NCBI RefSeq assembly: GCF_905147045.1
Contig: NC_065903.1
Coordinates: 12,648,001 to 12,712,000, forward strand
DNA length: 64,000 bases
Direction: 5' to 3'
Source of the DNA: Nymphalis io
Lineage: Eukaryota > Arthropoda > Insecta > Lepidoptera > Nymphalidae
Shown in pieces: positions 1-25,100 of the stretch; the stretch's first letter is position 1; the number at the start of each line of letters is the position of its first letter. The translations under genes were made by a program, and so were the position numbers. The notes beneath the pieces are model-generated. The model was not told the DNA's origin. It worked only from the letters and a program-made list of their open reading frames with translations, and made no database searches.

Positions 1-891
1 TTTTAGAGTTTTACGGCCTTACTAAACATTGCTTAGTGACTGATTATTTAAATACTGATCTCTCCCTTTCTATCATTATTGATTTGACATTCTAAAGAAG
101 AAGACAACATAATTTAAAATAATCACTTGCTTATACAACGTTTAAAGCAACACCTTATGCCTTCCTGTCATTATAATACATAGTTATGAATATGCCTAGA
201 TGAGAACAAAAAAACAATTAAATGTTATTTGGATGTATGTGCAAATATTTAATTAATTTGATAAAAAAAATTATGTTATTATTTAATAAGCATTTTTCTG
301 GCTCAAATGTTGCCATAGTAGATGTCAAACGTCAACAATTTTATAAATAAATAACATACAAACCAGCTCTACTATTATTATGGACAGTATTTAATAAAAC
401 TTCTTAAATAGATATTTACGTAACATTTATGAGCTGTCCACAAGACGTTTTAATAATCTTAATATCTGTGAAGTGTTATCCTATACTTGGCTGTTTTACA
501 ATTCGTTAATCAAATTGTCATTTACTAGATCTTTATTTACGTAATAATTAGTTTTAGTAACACGATTCTTGGATAACCTTTTCAAAGGTCAACGTTAACC
601 TATCAAGTTAGCTTATTCTTTAATTTAATGCAAGTATTGTGCTCGTGCCTCAGTTCATATTAAACTATTCTTGAACGAACATTATCGATTAGTGTATTAT
701 ACAAGGTACGGCCCTTGAGGTAGGCAAAAACCGGTATCCTGTTATCCTGCTCTAACTAACTTAAGATTTCGTATTTTTAATTAAAAGTAATCCCTTTTAT
801 AATAATGTTTTATGATTTTTTTTTGTGGTGTTTAGTTTGCTACGTGTTTGATGCAGTGACGTTTTTAGAGTAGTGTCACTGATTACAGAAA
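1..891. other. Upstream flank of the first ALT gene; no gene seen
   Basis: AT-rich sequence without a convincing coding exon or RNA gene. The last ~50 bases before the ATG at 892 should be 5' untranslated region. I cannot place a TATA box or transcription start with any certainty. An upstream non-coding exon is possible but not visible. Confidence 0.4.
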
Positions 892-14104
<13,213 letters not shown>

Positions 14105-14320
14105 ACACCTGCGTTCCGGCTGTGTCCCATCGAGTGCAGGACGTAGACTATTTAACCGATTAAGTATGATAATAGAGACGCGACCATTAGTCTCAGTTGG
14201 CAATATTTCGGATCAGTAATGCTATTCATACAGTAAATTTATTACATCTGGAAAAACGAGTATCGCGTGATGTAAAAAATACCTCATTTCTCTGATCTAA
14301 TGTCTTTAGTAAGATCAAAA

Positions 14321-14326
14321 AATAAA
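14321..14326 (+). promoter_or_regulatory. Candidate poly(A) signal of the first ALT gene
   Basis: AATAAA 217 bp past the TAG stop. Further AATAAA motifs follow downstream, so the true 3' end could be later. Confidence 0.5.
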
Positions 14327-17300
14327 ACTTATACATTATTCAAGTAAGGTCTCTGATAACTTCCCTTTTATAATAATAAATAGTAAACAAATGAGCAATG
14401 TGATGATTAATATAATTATATAAATGGAATTGTAAATGATAACATTATAAATCAGCGATCGGTAATAGCTTATATCCTGGATTTGGGACGATGATCAATT
14501 TAAGAATGTCCCAAGATGTTCGCAAAATATCCACAAGTAAAATCCATGCGGACGAGTAACGGCCACAGCTTGTATTGAAAATGCAATCTAAATAGAGCTT
14601 AACACCTTGCACAAGCTTTACGCTTTTTATCTGTAAAGCTTTACATAATGAATGTATATTAAAAGCATCGGACAAATGTATGAAATTATGGCAACCCTGA
14701 AAAGACATTGCGATAAATAATCTGTGGTAACAATTAATGAACAAACGAAAGGTCTTAACTTAATTTATATCTCACTTTAAATTTATTCAATATGTTTGAA
14801 TGAATCAGTCCCATTATTGTAAGTATTTTTTTTAATTTTACAATTTATTTTATTAATTTAAGTTTTGCTTTATTATAATCTATTATTTTTAAAAATGTAT
14901 ACTTTATTCCCGCACTTCATGAAATGGCCACCATTTCGGAATGTTGATTCTACTAATCGCTAAGAAATTCCGTAATTACGTATGTTGTTTACTAAACACA
15001 CCCATATCTTTAATACGTACTAGATATTATTACTATAATATACTGTCACTATAACTACATATAATATAATACTAATTAAAGTGAAGTATTATGTACTTGT
15101 AAATATTTATATCGAGACAGAATTTAAACATTTGTACATCAGAGTTGGGAGATAATGCTCATTATGAGATTTTATATATTTTTATTTAATCATAATTATT
15201 GTTATAATTTTAAGCGCTTTTTTTAAATATATTTTTTTGTTTTTAATGGCTGTTATTCAAATTACTTAGTTGTTTTTATTGTTAAAATTAAAACTACTCA
15301 ATGTTATAAATTAAATAAACTGAAAGTTGCCATCGTTGAAATTAAAAGTTTTTAAAAATAATATTAATATTGTAATTGATGAATGGAATAACTGTTTTTT
15401 GATTTTTATTTTTGTATAAGATTTTGAATACTTCGCAATTATTTTGTTTACAAATGTTATTCTAGTCTGTGGATTTTAGATTGATTTAGAATCTTATAAA
15501 ATCGAAATTTCAAAGGCATTAGGAATGTAAAGTGTGTCCACTGTGTTTTTAACTTTGCCTCTCGATCAAAGTAACTCTAAGGTTGGAATGCGTTGAGTCG
15601 AGTCAATATATATAACAACTATAATGCTTTTTATGTATGTATTTGTTAAAATACTGCCTGCATACTCTGATACAATGCCAGTGATAATACAATCTAGTGT
15701 ACTAAATATCGTAATTTGTTTAAATATTGACAATGTTACAAGTTAATTGGTTCTACTCGCACAATTCAGTTTATTTATCAATTTTGCCACTATGCATTTA
15801 TAATAAATGCAATTAAATTTATTATTATTATACTCTGTATTTGTTGTATAATATGGTACAAGTGTTGTGAGGGTGACATTCCGGTGAAGTGATCGGATTG
15901 AATTTACACCAGCTAAGCCGTTGTTCTGTTAAAATAAACATTAAGAAAATAAAGTTGTTTTATTTTTAAATTAAATATCATATTTGTTTCTTTGAGAGCG
16001 GTGATGGCCCGGGGATTATTTATTGTGGTGACTGCAGGTTTTAGTCCGGACAACCTCCACTGGATTTTATGTTTAATTTGGGTTTGATTTAAATTTCGTG
16101 CTCGCGGTAAAGAAAAATTTAAAGAAATATACGTGTGCATGGAAATTTTCATTGGTGTCAATCAATACCTTATTGAGAAATGTAGTTAAATAAGCTTCAA
16201 ACTTTTACCAAAAGGAAAGGAGAGGCCTTAGCCCAGCTCTGGGACTGGTTCGCCCCTATTCCAGTCGCGTCAAGTCTTATTTTGTGTTGCTCACTGTCAC
16301 TTGCCAAACTTCCTAGATCATAGTTTTTATCTAAAGCGTATTCCAATGGCAGGAAGAGTAGAGACATAAACAACTTGAAGCTGCGGGGGAAACTTGCTAT
16401 AATATAATAACTGAACACAACTTTATCGTAAAATACCCGTCGAGCAATAAAACTTGCTTATGTCATCTCTAATGAACACAAAAGAATACAATGAAAATCT
16501 TAATTTGTACCCTTTTAAAGAGTGCAGATTAAAATCTGAAGTAAAAAAGTACTTCCGTTTGAAAATTAATCGATTAATTTCGGACACAATGGTATTTAAA
16601 TCTGATAAATTGTTGTCGAAATGACAATTGAAAAAGCAATTTGCAGCAAACAATCAAAAAGAGGGAAGGGGGGATCGATTGTGTCGGAAGCCACAAAGGG
16701 TGTTTTTTTAATTGCTTGATCGCAAATGAGCACAGCGCTCAGCGGGACTCTAGGTTTCTCGTACTAGTTATGCAAATTTTACAATATATATTATTTTTTA
16801 ATGCACAAAATAATTAGTAGCCTTGGCAAGTGTTTCATTTATATAAATAATAAACCAATGCTTTTTAAAATAAGAATTTTGATAAATCGTGTGTCGGACA
16901 TTTAACGAGTCGCATAGTCTAGCTTAGTTATTAGTGATTATATCCATTAATATATAATTATTTCTTTTGTTCTTAATTTTTAATAAATTTATATCTTCTT
17001 AATTATTGTGATTGTTATTAACTCTTTCGTCAAGTTTCGTCTCTGTTTTGTATGAAGTGAATTAGTGTAAAAAAAATAATGAACTTTGGACTTGGAATTT
17101 AATGTTAACACACGCACAAGTTACCATACGCCAAGGACATTTTATTTTTATAATTAATTCTTAGAATTAAAATTTCTTCTTTGTTTAATTAACAAGTTAA
17201 AAAGGTAATTGAATGTGAAGCATATGCATGGTTTTTAGACATTTATGAAACAAATAATAATAATAATTATCAACTTATATCACGTTTGAATCGTCATTTA

Positions 17301-17621
17301 TTAAGATAAATTAGACTACTATCGTAGTACGATAATAATTAATCAAATGTATGTCACTGTATGATTAATTATTATCTTATGTAAACAAAATAACAAGGGC
17401 AAGTGTGTTGTGCTTTAAACTCGGGAAAAGTAGTTTTATTCAGTAAACGCGTCTGGTGAAGTACCGCGATAAGGAAACATCAGACCCCGAAACGGTTTTA
17501 TACCAGCGTTTAGTACGTTAAAATTTATAAGGAAAAACTATTGATGATTTTTATTTGTTGTTCCTCGATGTGATATCTGAATAGATATTTTTGCGGCTTA
17601 TAAACTTTTGTTGATAATTTA
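14327..17621. other. Spacer between the ALT genes, first part
   Basis: Very AT-rich, with no coding exon or RNA gene seen. A short SINE-B tail remnant is near 16212-16240 (GAGAGGCCTTAGCCCAGCTCTGGGA). A 15-bp perfect inverted repeat is at 17331-17345/17362-17376 with a 16-nt loop. Confidence 0.5.
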
Positions 17622-17931
17622 GAGCCGAAATGCCCCCGTGGCTAGAGCGCGAGAATCTTAACAGATGATAGCGGGTTCAAATTTAAACTTAGGCAAGCAC
17701 CACTGAATTTTGATGTGCTTAATCTGTGTTTATTCATCTCGTGCCCAGCGGTAAAGGAAAACATGCTGAGGAAACCTACATGCGTCTAATTTCAAATTAT
17801 CCCATATGTGTATGTTTGTGTGTACACCAACCAAACCACCAACCAAACGTATAATATCGGTTTAACAGAAACAGCCTGTGAATGTCCCACTGCTGGGCTA
17901 AGGCCTCCTCTCCCTTTTTGAGGAGAAGGTA
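17622..17931 (+). repeat. SINE-B copy followed by a reversed SINE-B tail
   Basis: 17622-17815 is a plus-strand SINE-B head and middle (GCCGAAATGCCCCCGTGGCTAGAGCGC; B-box region decayed). 17868-17931 is the tail of a second copy in opposite orientation (GCCTGTGAATGTCCCACTGCTGGGCTAAGG). Confidence 0.75.
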
Positions 17932-18327
17932 CATTTACTTAACTTGCATTCGCAATACGTCATCAGTTATGTTTGGAGTCGATGCTAGTCACAACAAGAT
18001 TAGATAATTCTCCAAAAGTAACTGAGCGGGTGTTGTTTGTATTTAAATAACAGGAAATTTATATATCACCCTTATGACTTTTTACTACAAGTGTTAAGTG
18101 TACGTGTAGGCAAATTTGTAGTGGTGTTTTAATTCTTTGTCGATATTAATTTTATCTATATGCCAATGATTTTCCTATCGATTTCAGCCAGACTTCCAGT
18201 TAGACTACCTATTGAATGCATTAAAAGGCACAAGCAGACACTGGAGTTAGCCCATAGTGAATCCACTCTAACACTGCACCTGCAGATCTATATACGTACA
18301 AACAAGACAAATTTACTATATACTTTT

Positions 18328-18425
18328 AGGAATCAAGATGGAAATAGGTTTTTAAAGAGATAAATCAAAACAACTATACAACAATAAAGTAAACGCATAC
18401 CGACACGTATAATCTGTCTAGATTC
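18328..18425 (-). repeat. Direct repeat, left copy (possible decayed LTR part)
   Basis: TTTTAGGAATCAAGATGGAAATAGG...AGATAAATCA...CGACACGTATAATCTG matches 20322-20415 in the same orientation, allowing for substitutions and small gaps. The minisatellite and about 1.7 kb of unassigned sequence lie between the copies. Strand is arbitrary; the element type is not proven. Confidence 0.5.
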
Positions 18426-18440
18426 GCTGTCTGATTAGAT

Positions 18441-18640
18441 CGCCATTGTTGAGCGACAAACGCCATTGTTGAGCGACAAACGCCATTGTTGGAGGACACA
18501 CCTCATTGCTGAGCGACAAACGCCATTGGTGGAGGACACACCTCACTGCTGAGCGACAAACGCCGTTGGTGGAGGACACACCTCACTGCTGAGCGACAAA
18601 CGCCATCGGTGGAGTACACACCTCATTGCTGGGCGATACC
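18441..18640 (+). repeat. Minisatellite, 20-bp unit with 40-bp higher-order unit
   Basis: 18441-18480 is two copies of a 20-mer (CGCCATTGTTGAGCGACAAA). 18481-18640 is four copies of a 40-mer made of two related 20-mers, CGCCATTGGTGGAGGACACA and CCTCACTGCTGAGCGACAAA. Units differ by few bases. The next ~60 bp is a decayed continuation. Confidence 0.95.
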
Positions 18641-18714
18641 CACTGCAGGATACACCTCTATGACTGGCGATACACACCAGTGTTAGCGCATATGAGCGCA
18701 TTCCATACGCAGAC

Positions 18715-18955
18715 TCGGACAGGAGAACACGCCTGCGCGTTCGTCACGCTCTGCCTCTAGCACCAGGTGACGTACGCACGCTGTGACAAGTGAACATGCC
18801 TGCGCGCTTGTTACGCGCCGCCACCAGCACTACGCGACGCCCGTGCGCTCGTGACGCTCAACCATCAGCACCAGGCGACAAGTACACACTGACAGGTGAG
18901 CACGCCCGCACGCTCCTGACGCTTGGCTACCACCACCACGCCACGCAACCGCCAC
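18715..18955 (+). repeat. Degenerate GC-rich tandem repeat, period about 60 bp
   Basis: Diverged units begin GACAGGAGAACACGCCTGCG (about 18718), GACAAGTGAACATGCCTGCG (about 18784) and GACAGGTGAGCACGCCCGCA (about 18890). Each is followed by an ACGCT...ACCAGCACCA-type block. It continues from the minisatellite and is much more GC-rich than its surroundings. Confidence 0.7.
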
Positions 18956-20321
18956 GTCTGGCAGGCTGGACAGCCCGCTGACTGCAGACGGTCAGCCCTC
19001 AGCATCACGCGCCGCAGCCTTTGTCGCTTTGCCATACAAGCCTGTCAGCAGTTGCAGCTCGTAGCGACCATTGGGAAGCGCCTTGACCACACGATAGGGC
19101 CCACACATGTTTGTTAAATAACAAATAGAAATGAATGAATATCAAATGTTGGAGGACGCGCCAGGTTTGCATTAAAAGTGTATTCCATCTGTGCCGATTC
19201 CTTTCTAGGTGCCAATTGCCTTTGCACCTCTCGCACAGCTTCGAAGTGATCGGCACGGCACGATGCATTTCATAACGTAAATAACGCGAGAATAACTTGC
19301 TATGCCTAAAAATTCAACTAGGTTTCAACTAACCCTAACTTTCTGTTCGCTCGGCTATACCTGACCTTGACTGATAGTGCAACTTAAAAGTTCCATATTG
19401 GTTACTAAAAAGGCACTTGTTTAAATTAATAGAAAAACCCGCATCTAACAAAGTCTTAAGTGACTTGGGACACAATATCAATGCATTCGTTAGCAGTGGC
19501 TAATGAAAATTATCCACTAACAGCGACTTGACAAACCGTCAACGCTAAAGACTGTCTAGTAGGGCCAGTACAGTATTTTCCTTATAACTCAATTGAAGAG
19601 CGTAGAACACGTTTCGGGTCAAAATTACCAATGCGAGACAAACACTCATTATCACTTCATTCGCTTTAAATTTTAGCGCGATCTACTTCCTATCACCAAA
19701 TATAAATATCGATGCTGCTAGTATCGAAATTAGAAATATAAAAAATTGATTGGATCTCACCGTAGTATTGATAGATGGTATCGCATCAATAATACGATCG
19801 GTTCACCAGCACCGTGGTTCATGACAGCACTCACGGAACGCCTTCGCGAAGACAATGCCGCAGAGTTCCGATGCTCCACCATAGTCACAATAACTACCTG
19901 CGGTCGGGGCAGCTTTAGTAGATTTCTGGAACATGAGTCATGGTCATGCGACCGTTATTAGACAAGTTTCTTAACTATGATTGCGCAAGATCACTGTTAA
20001 TTAATAATCCAAAGCAGGATAGCTAGATAAAGAAATGATCGCAATGTAGGTACAAGCTAAATTGTAAAGCTACTAAGAAACTTAGTAGGACTCATAGTAA
20101 TACACAATGCCTATCGCTTTTAAAACAAATTGGAACGTACTTACCAGAACTTTTTCATCGTATAATACGTTACCACATATTTTCAGCACTCGCTAAATTA
20201 TAATACTTTCGTAGGGTAGTAAAATAAATCGTAACTGCTTTAATTTAATTTGCATAGCCAACGGTTCTATTTCAGGAAACGGAGCGTACCAGAACACATG
20301 AGGTTCCGATTCCTCTTCTGA
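18956..20321. other. Unassigned sequence between the direct repeats
   Basis: No complete ORF, no recognisable reverse transcriptase, integrase or gag motif, and no tRNA primer site that I can identify. If the flanking direct repeats are LTR remnants, this would be decayed internal sequence. Confidence 0.35.
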
Positions 20322-20415
20322 TTTTAGGAACCAAGATTGGAAATAGGTTTTTTAAATAGATAAATCACAACAAGTATACGTATATCGACACGTATAATTT
20401 AGACACAAAAATAGA
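20322..20415 (-). repeat. Direct repeat, right copy (possible decayed LTR part)
   Basis: TTTTAGGAACCAAGATTGGAAATAGG...ATAGATAAATCA...CGACACGTATAATTTAG, the partner of 18328-18425. Sequence beyond 20415 (to about 20610) is moderately GC-rich and has no counterpart next to the left copy. Confidence 0.5.
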
Positions 20416-21023
20416 ACAAGGGAAACAAAACTGAGCAATTGAAATATTATTTATTAGATATCCGCCACAACCGCGAGTCCAAGCAGAAGTGTCGTAACGC
20501 CAGCCTGGCCGGACGATGAGCTCGGCAGGGCCAGTTCCCACCACGATGATCATCGCGTGAACAAGTCGAGCTGCTAGGCCACGCCCCTTAGGAAGACATT
20601 CCTAACAATACAATAATCTACATACTACATCCGTGCGCTATATTTCCTTTATGTTTAAACAAAATTTGTCACTTTCTTTACTACGTAAAATTGTATGCTA
20701 ATTAGTTTGGTACCGTGTGGTATGTAATTTTTAATTGTTTGTGATGTACAATAAATATATAATGAGGCAGTCAAAAAGTTACTACAAAATTAGTGGATAT
20801 TGAGACAACGTCACTAAAGAATAGGTAGGTAAATAATATGTTTGTTATATTTTGTTTTAGTAATTAAGGCTTTAAAGGGTTAAAGCGATCAAAGTTATGA
20901 TTATATTTTCGCTATCATTAACATGATATGAATTCTCTCACAGAGATCATATTTTCATGAATTATTTTAGTTTTATTTTATATATTGTAAATGTGGCTAA
21001 TTTAATTTTTCTATTCACATTGT

Positions 21024-21331
21024 AGCCGAGATGGCCTAGTGGTTAGAACGCGTGAATCTTAACGGACGATCGTGGGTTCAAAACCGGTCAAACACCACTG
21101 AATTTTCATGTGTTCAATTTGTGTTTATAATTCATCTCGTGCTTGACGGTGAAGGAAAACATCGCGAGGAAACCTGCGTGTGTCTAATTTCATTAAAATT
21201 CTGCCACATGTGTATTCCGTATGTATATATGTATGTGTAACCCGCATTGGAGCACCATGGTGGAATAAGCTCCAAACCTTTTCCTCAAAAGGGAGAGGAG
21301 GCCTTAGCCCAGCTGTGGGACATTAACATGT
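21024..21331 (+). repeat. SINE-B, full length
   Basis: Starts GCCGAGATGGCCTAGTGGTT (A-box region). The B-box GTGGGTTCAAAACC lies about 50 nt later. The tail is GAGGCCTTAGCCCAGCTGTGGGACATT. It lies about 0.8 kb upstream of the second ALT gene start. Confidence 0.9.
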
Positions 21332-21415
21332 CTGAAAAGGTTCGTTGACAATGATAACTTCCAACACTTTTAGACAAGTAAATGATTATTATCATCTACT
21401 TGATTATGATACTAG

Positions 21416-21645
21416 GACTGGTAGGACTTCGTGCAAGTCCGTCTGGGTGGGTATTACCACTCATCATATATTCATTCTCCTGCCAAGTAATATTTATCAA
21501 GATGATGATAAATAGTTGTAATAGTTGAAGGTTGGCGGCGCATTGGCGATGTAAGGAATGGTTAATATTTCGAATGCTCTAAAGTTTATAGGCAATTGCG
21601 AACACGTACCTCCAGATGGTTTGCCAGCCCGCCTACCTACGGTAA
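21416..21645 (+). repeat. SINE-A, diverged
   Basis: Recognisable by ACTGGTAGGACTTCGTGCAAG, GTTGGCGGCGCATTGGCGATGTAAG and the GCCCGCCTACC end. The middle has been replaced or rearranged. Confidence 0.65.
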
Positions 21646-22158
21646 ATAAAAATTACTATATATGTGATATTTTCGTATTATTAATATAAATGACAAGCGA
21701 ACTATAACTTATTATAAATTAAAGTCACCTGTCGCGTCTGTCTGCATGTAAGTTCGCATTAATGTCAGAAACCACTCGCGTTATTGCATTTATTGTTACA
21801 CTTCGTTTTCACCAACAGACGAACTAATACACTAGCAATATTTACCTACGTAATGTAACATTTGAAAAATCAAGGTCTCTAGTACGATTTATATATATCA
21901 TGTCTATTAAGAAAATGGGGATATTTCGTCGTGAATAATTATAATCAAAATAAATAACAATATAAACATAAAGAGTATCTTAAGATCACTGAGAAGTTAA
22001 ACAGGAAAATCTCAGTCAAAAGACGCGACGGGATTCACCGCCGTATCGCCGTGCAGTCTTTAGTCTTTATAAGGATTTCATGTTAAGAATTATTTCATTC
22101 AAACGTCAATAGCAAACATTGAAGGTTCTAAGTTTCCGAGTAACAACACGTAACAAAC

Positions 22159-25100
22159 ATGAAGTTAGAGCAATGTTTGACGGAAAAGAGCGCGAATCAA
22201 AAACTTATGAATATCCAGTACGCCGTGCGAGGACCGATAGTGGAGCGTGCGCTGCAGATCGAGAGGGAACTTGAGAAAGTAAGTTTATTTAAATATTCAA
22301 CTCTCTCGACTCACCGAAGAAAATTTAAAAATATTACTTTTTGATATTTTTTTAATAATGATATTTGGCTAATAAATATTTATATATTAATAGGTGAAAA
22401 CAGTTCAGTATCTTAATGCGTTAAAACGGGCTATCATGATTGAGTGCGTTTATAAAATTGTGTGTCGTTGCTGTTGATATTAGAGTTCCCTCATCAGGCC
22501 ATGCGTACATAAGAATGCATTGTCATCGTAACTGTATCAATTATTCAGGTTGTAAGATTTGACCTGAACGAACTAATATTGAAAGTTAAATAAAATCTTT
22601 TAATAATTAATAATACAATTATCTATATAAGCGAATCGCCCGCGTTTATTAAAACATCTTGCAATAGAAACTTTTTATTACTAGGCTATATATAATAGCC
22701 TAGTAGTAAAAACAAATAAACAACATTGACAAATAAAAATTAAGAACTTACACGATATCATTGGTTGTGATGGTGAATAATCTATGATTATCATTATGGA
22801 TTCGTGAAAACATGGCGCCTCGAATGTCGGCGATCGAAACTTAGGAAATAAAACTACTACTAATAACTGTTTGTGAGTACTTGTAACATGATATAACAGA
22901 GCTATTACTCTTTACCGTTACTGTTCTCTATTTTTATCAATTCGATTACTCAAAACCTATCTTCTCTCCACCACATTTATGCAGACGATGTCCAAATTTA
23001 CACTTAGTCGACTTTAAAGAATCTTCCATTGGCTATCGCAAGGATGAATAACGCCATCAATATCATTCTTGAGTGCAGTAAATCTTTTGGTCTTAATGTT
23101 ACCTACCAAACCCTACCAAATCTCAAGCCATAATTATTGGCAGCCGGAAACAATTATCATTTAGGTTAGGAGATAATAGGAACAAGGATTGGCCCTCTCG
23201 TTTCTGTGCGTTTGTATTAGTGTGCGTATAATACTCGCAGTATTATCAATGTAATTTTCAGGCGGTATTATTCATTATCATTTAATTTTATTTATTTACT
23301 GAATGGCGCAGACAATCTTCTTAGTTTCTTAAATACAAAATACGAATCTTTGTGAGCCTTTGCTTTAAATGAAATAAATACTAGTTTAGTTTTATTACAA
23401 TTAGCTCTTATAAAGTAAAATAACTGTAAAGTTGTATCTTTACGATATTTTATTAATAATAATTAATTACAAGACTGAGTAGCTACTGAGTTTCTTCTCT
23501 AAAATTTTATTATTAATAAAAGTCGAAACTGTAGGAATGTTAAGTTAAAAAAAGTAATGTACAATATTATGTATTTTATTAATGACATCAATTTAATATT
23601 CAACAGTTTCTATAGTTAAACAAATATCTTAACTCGACAAATGACTAATAAAACCAAATAGCTAATAAATTAAATAAAAATATCTTTGAGATGACGAACC
23701 TTACATTATTTTCTTATAGCTTGTCCTGAAAATTTCTTCAAGGATTTATAAATCAATCTGTCTTTAGTGTAAAGTATAAGTCACTGGGACACCAGACTTT
23801 CTATAAGGAAATCAAAAAATTTGTAGTAAGTTTACATTCAACAGTACCTATACACAGTTCAAAAACTCTTGCCACAATTTAGCGTTTTCGGTGATATGTG
23901 TATAGGGTACGAAATAATTTACCGAACCGGAATATCCTCAACAACATAATATTTGGTATTAATAGAACCAATAGAAATATCCTTCACATCGGCGGCCGGC
24001 GAGAGTTCACCTTTATTGCGGCTTCCGGGGTAATGTAACGATGGTTTGGATCCATATAATTCGCATCACCGACATTATTACCTTCCATAAATTACAGTCC
24101 AAATTAATTTGTTAGGATCGAGCTCGAATCTATTTCGTGAAAATTTAAGTCATGCTAATAGGACGAACTAGATAGAACCAGTTATGAGCAGTAAGATCAT
24201 AATGAAACGCTAATTTTATTATTATCTTTGTTAAATGATAATTACTAACTATAATAGGTCCTTTTCTTATTTTATGTACAGACATTTTTATAAAATACAA
24301 AATTAAAATAAAAAGAACAAAATTCTTCTTCGTCGTGACACTCTTGTCAGAGCGGTCGTGGTCGCCATGACGTATTATCAATTATTCGGCGCAGATGTTA
24401 TTCGCCTCACGAGCCTTCGCAATATGTCCCTGTTAGAACAAAATACACATTAAAAATGTAAAGCAAAAACACACTCACTTGTCCTGTGGCATTTTACCCA
24501 TACTACTAACTACCTAGTTAAGCTCTCAGCAGCAGCCGGAAATTGGAAGATGTTTCCACTCCCGTATCTAGGAAAGCACGTAAAGCTTGAACTGCGCCTA
24601 AAGGCATCATCGACGTCATGTCAGATTAGTGGCCCCATTGAATTAGTGTAAAACGAGTGCACTCTCCATTTGCACAATTTTGTGCACTTTAATATTATGT
24701 TCTGTGCAGACGGCTCGTTTCTCTTAAGAATGACCACCGTGATCGATCTGTTGGGCGGACATCATTAATGAATATTATGTTTATTTCAGGGTGTGAGTAA
24801 GCCATTCAATCGCGTGGTGCGCGCAAACCTCGGTGACGCTCATGCGCTCGGTCAGAAGCCTTTCACTTTCATAAGACAGGTGTGTTTTATTTACTTTTAT
24901 TATGAAGAAAAAATGCGTTCGAAATCCATGAAACTTTGCCGAATTAAGAACATGAAAACGCCGTGGTGTCTGGATTTGAACCAGGCTGCACTTCATACAG
25001 GAACATTGCAGAAGCTATTATTTTTCATTCGATTTGCATTAGTTATGCGAATAATGGCTCTTTCTATAATTTTGTGGCAGTATATTTGACAATTATTCTG

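Noticed and set aside
18441..18640. CRISPR-like array
   Set aside because: Units are contiguous with no unique spacers, and the window is eukaryotic; it is a minisatellite.
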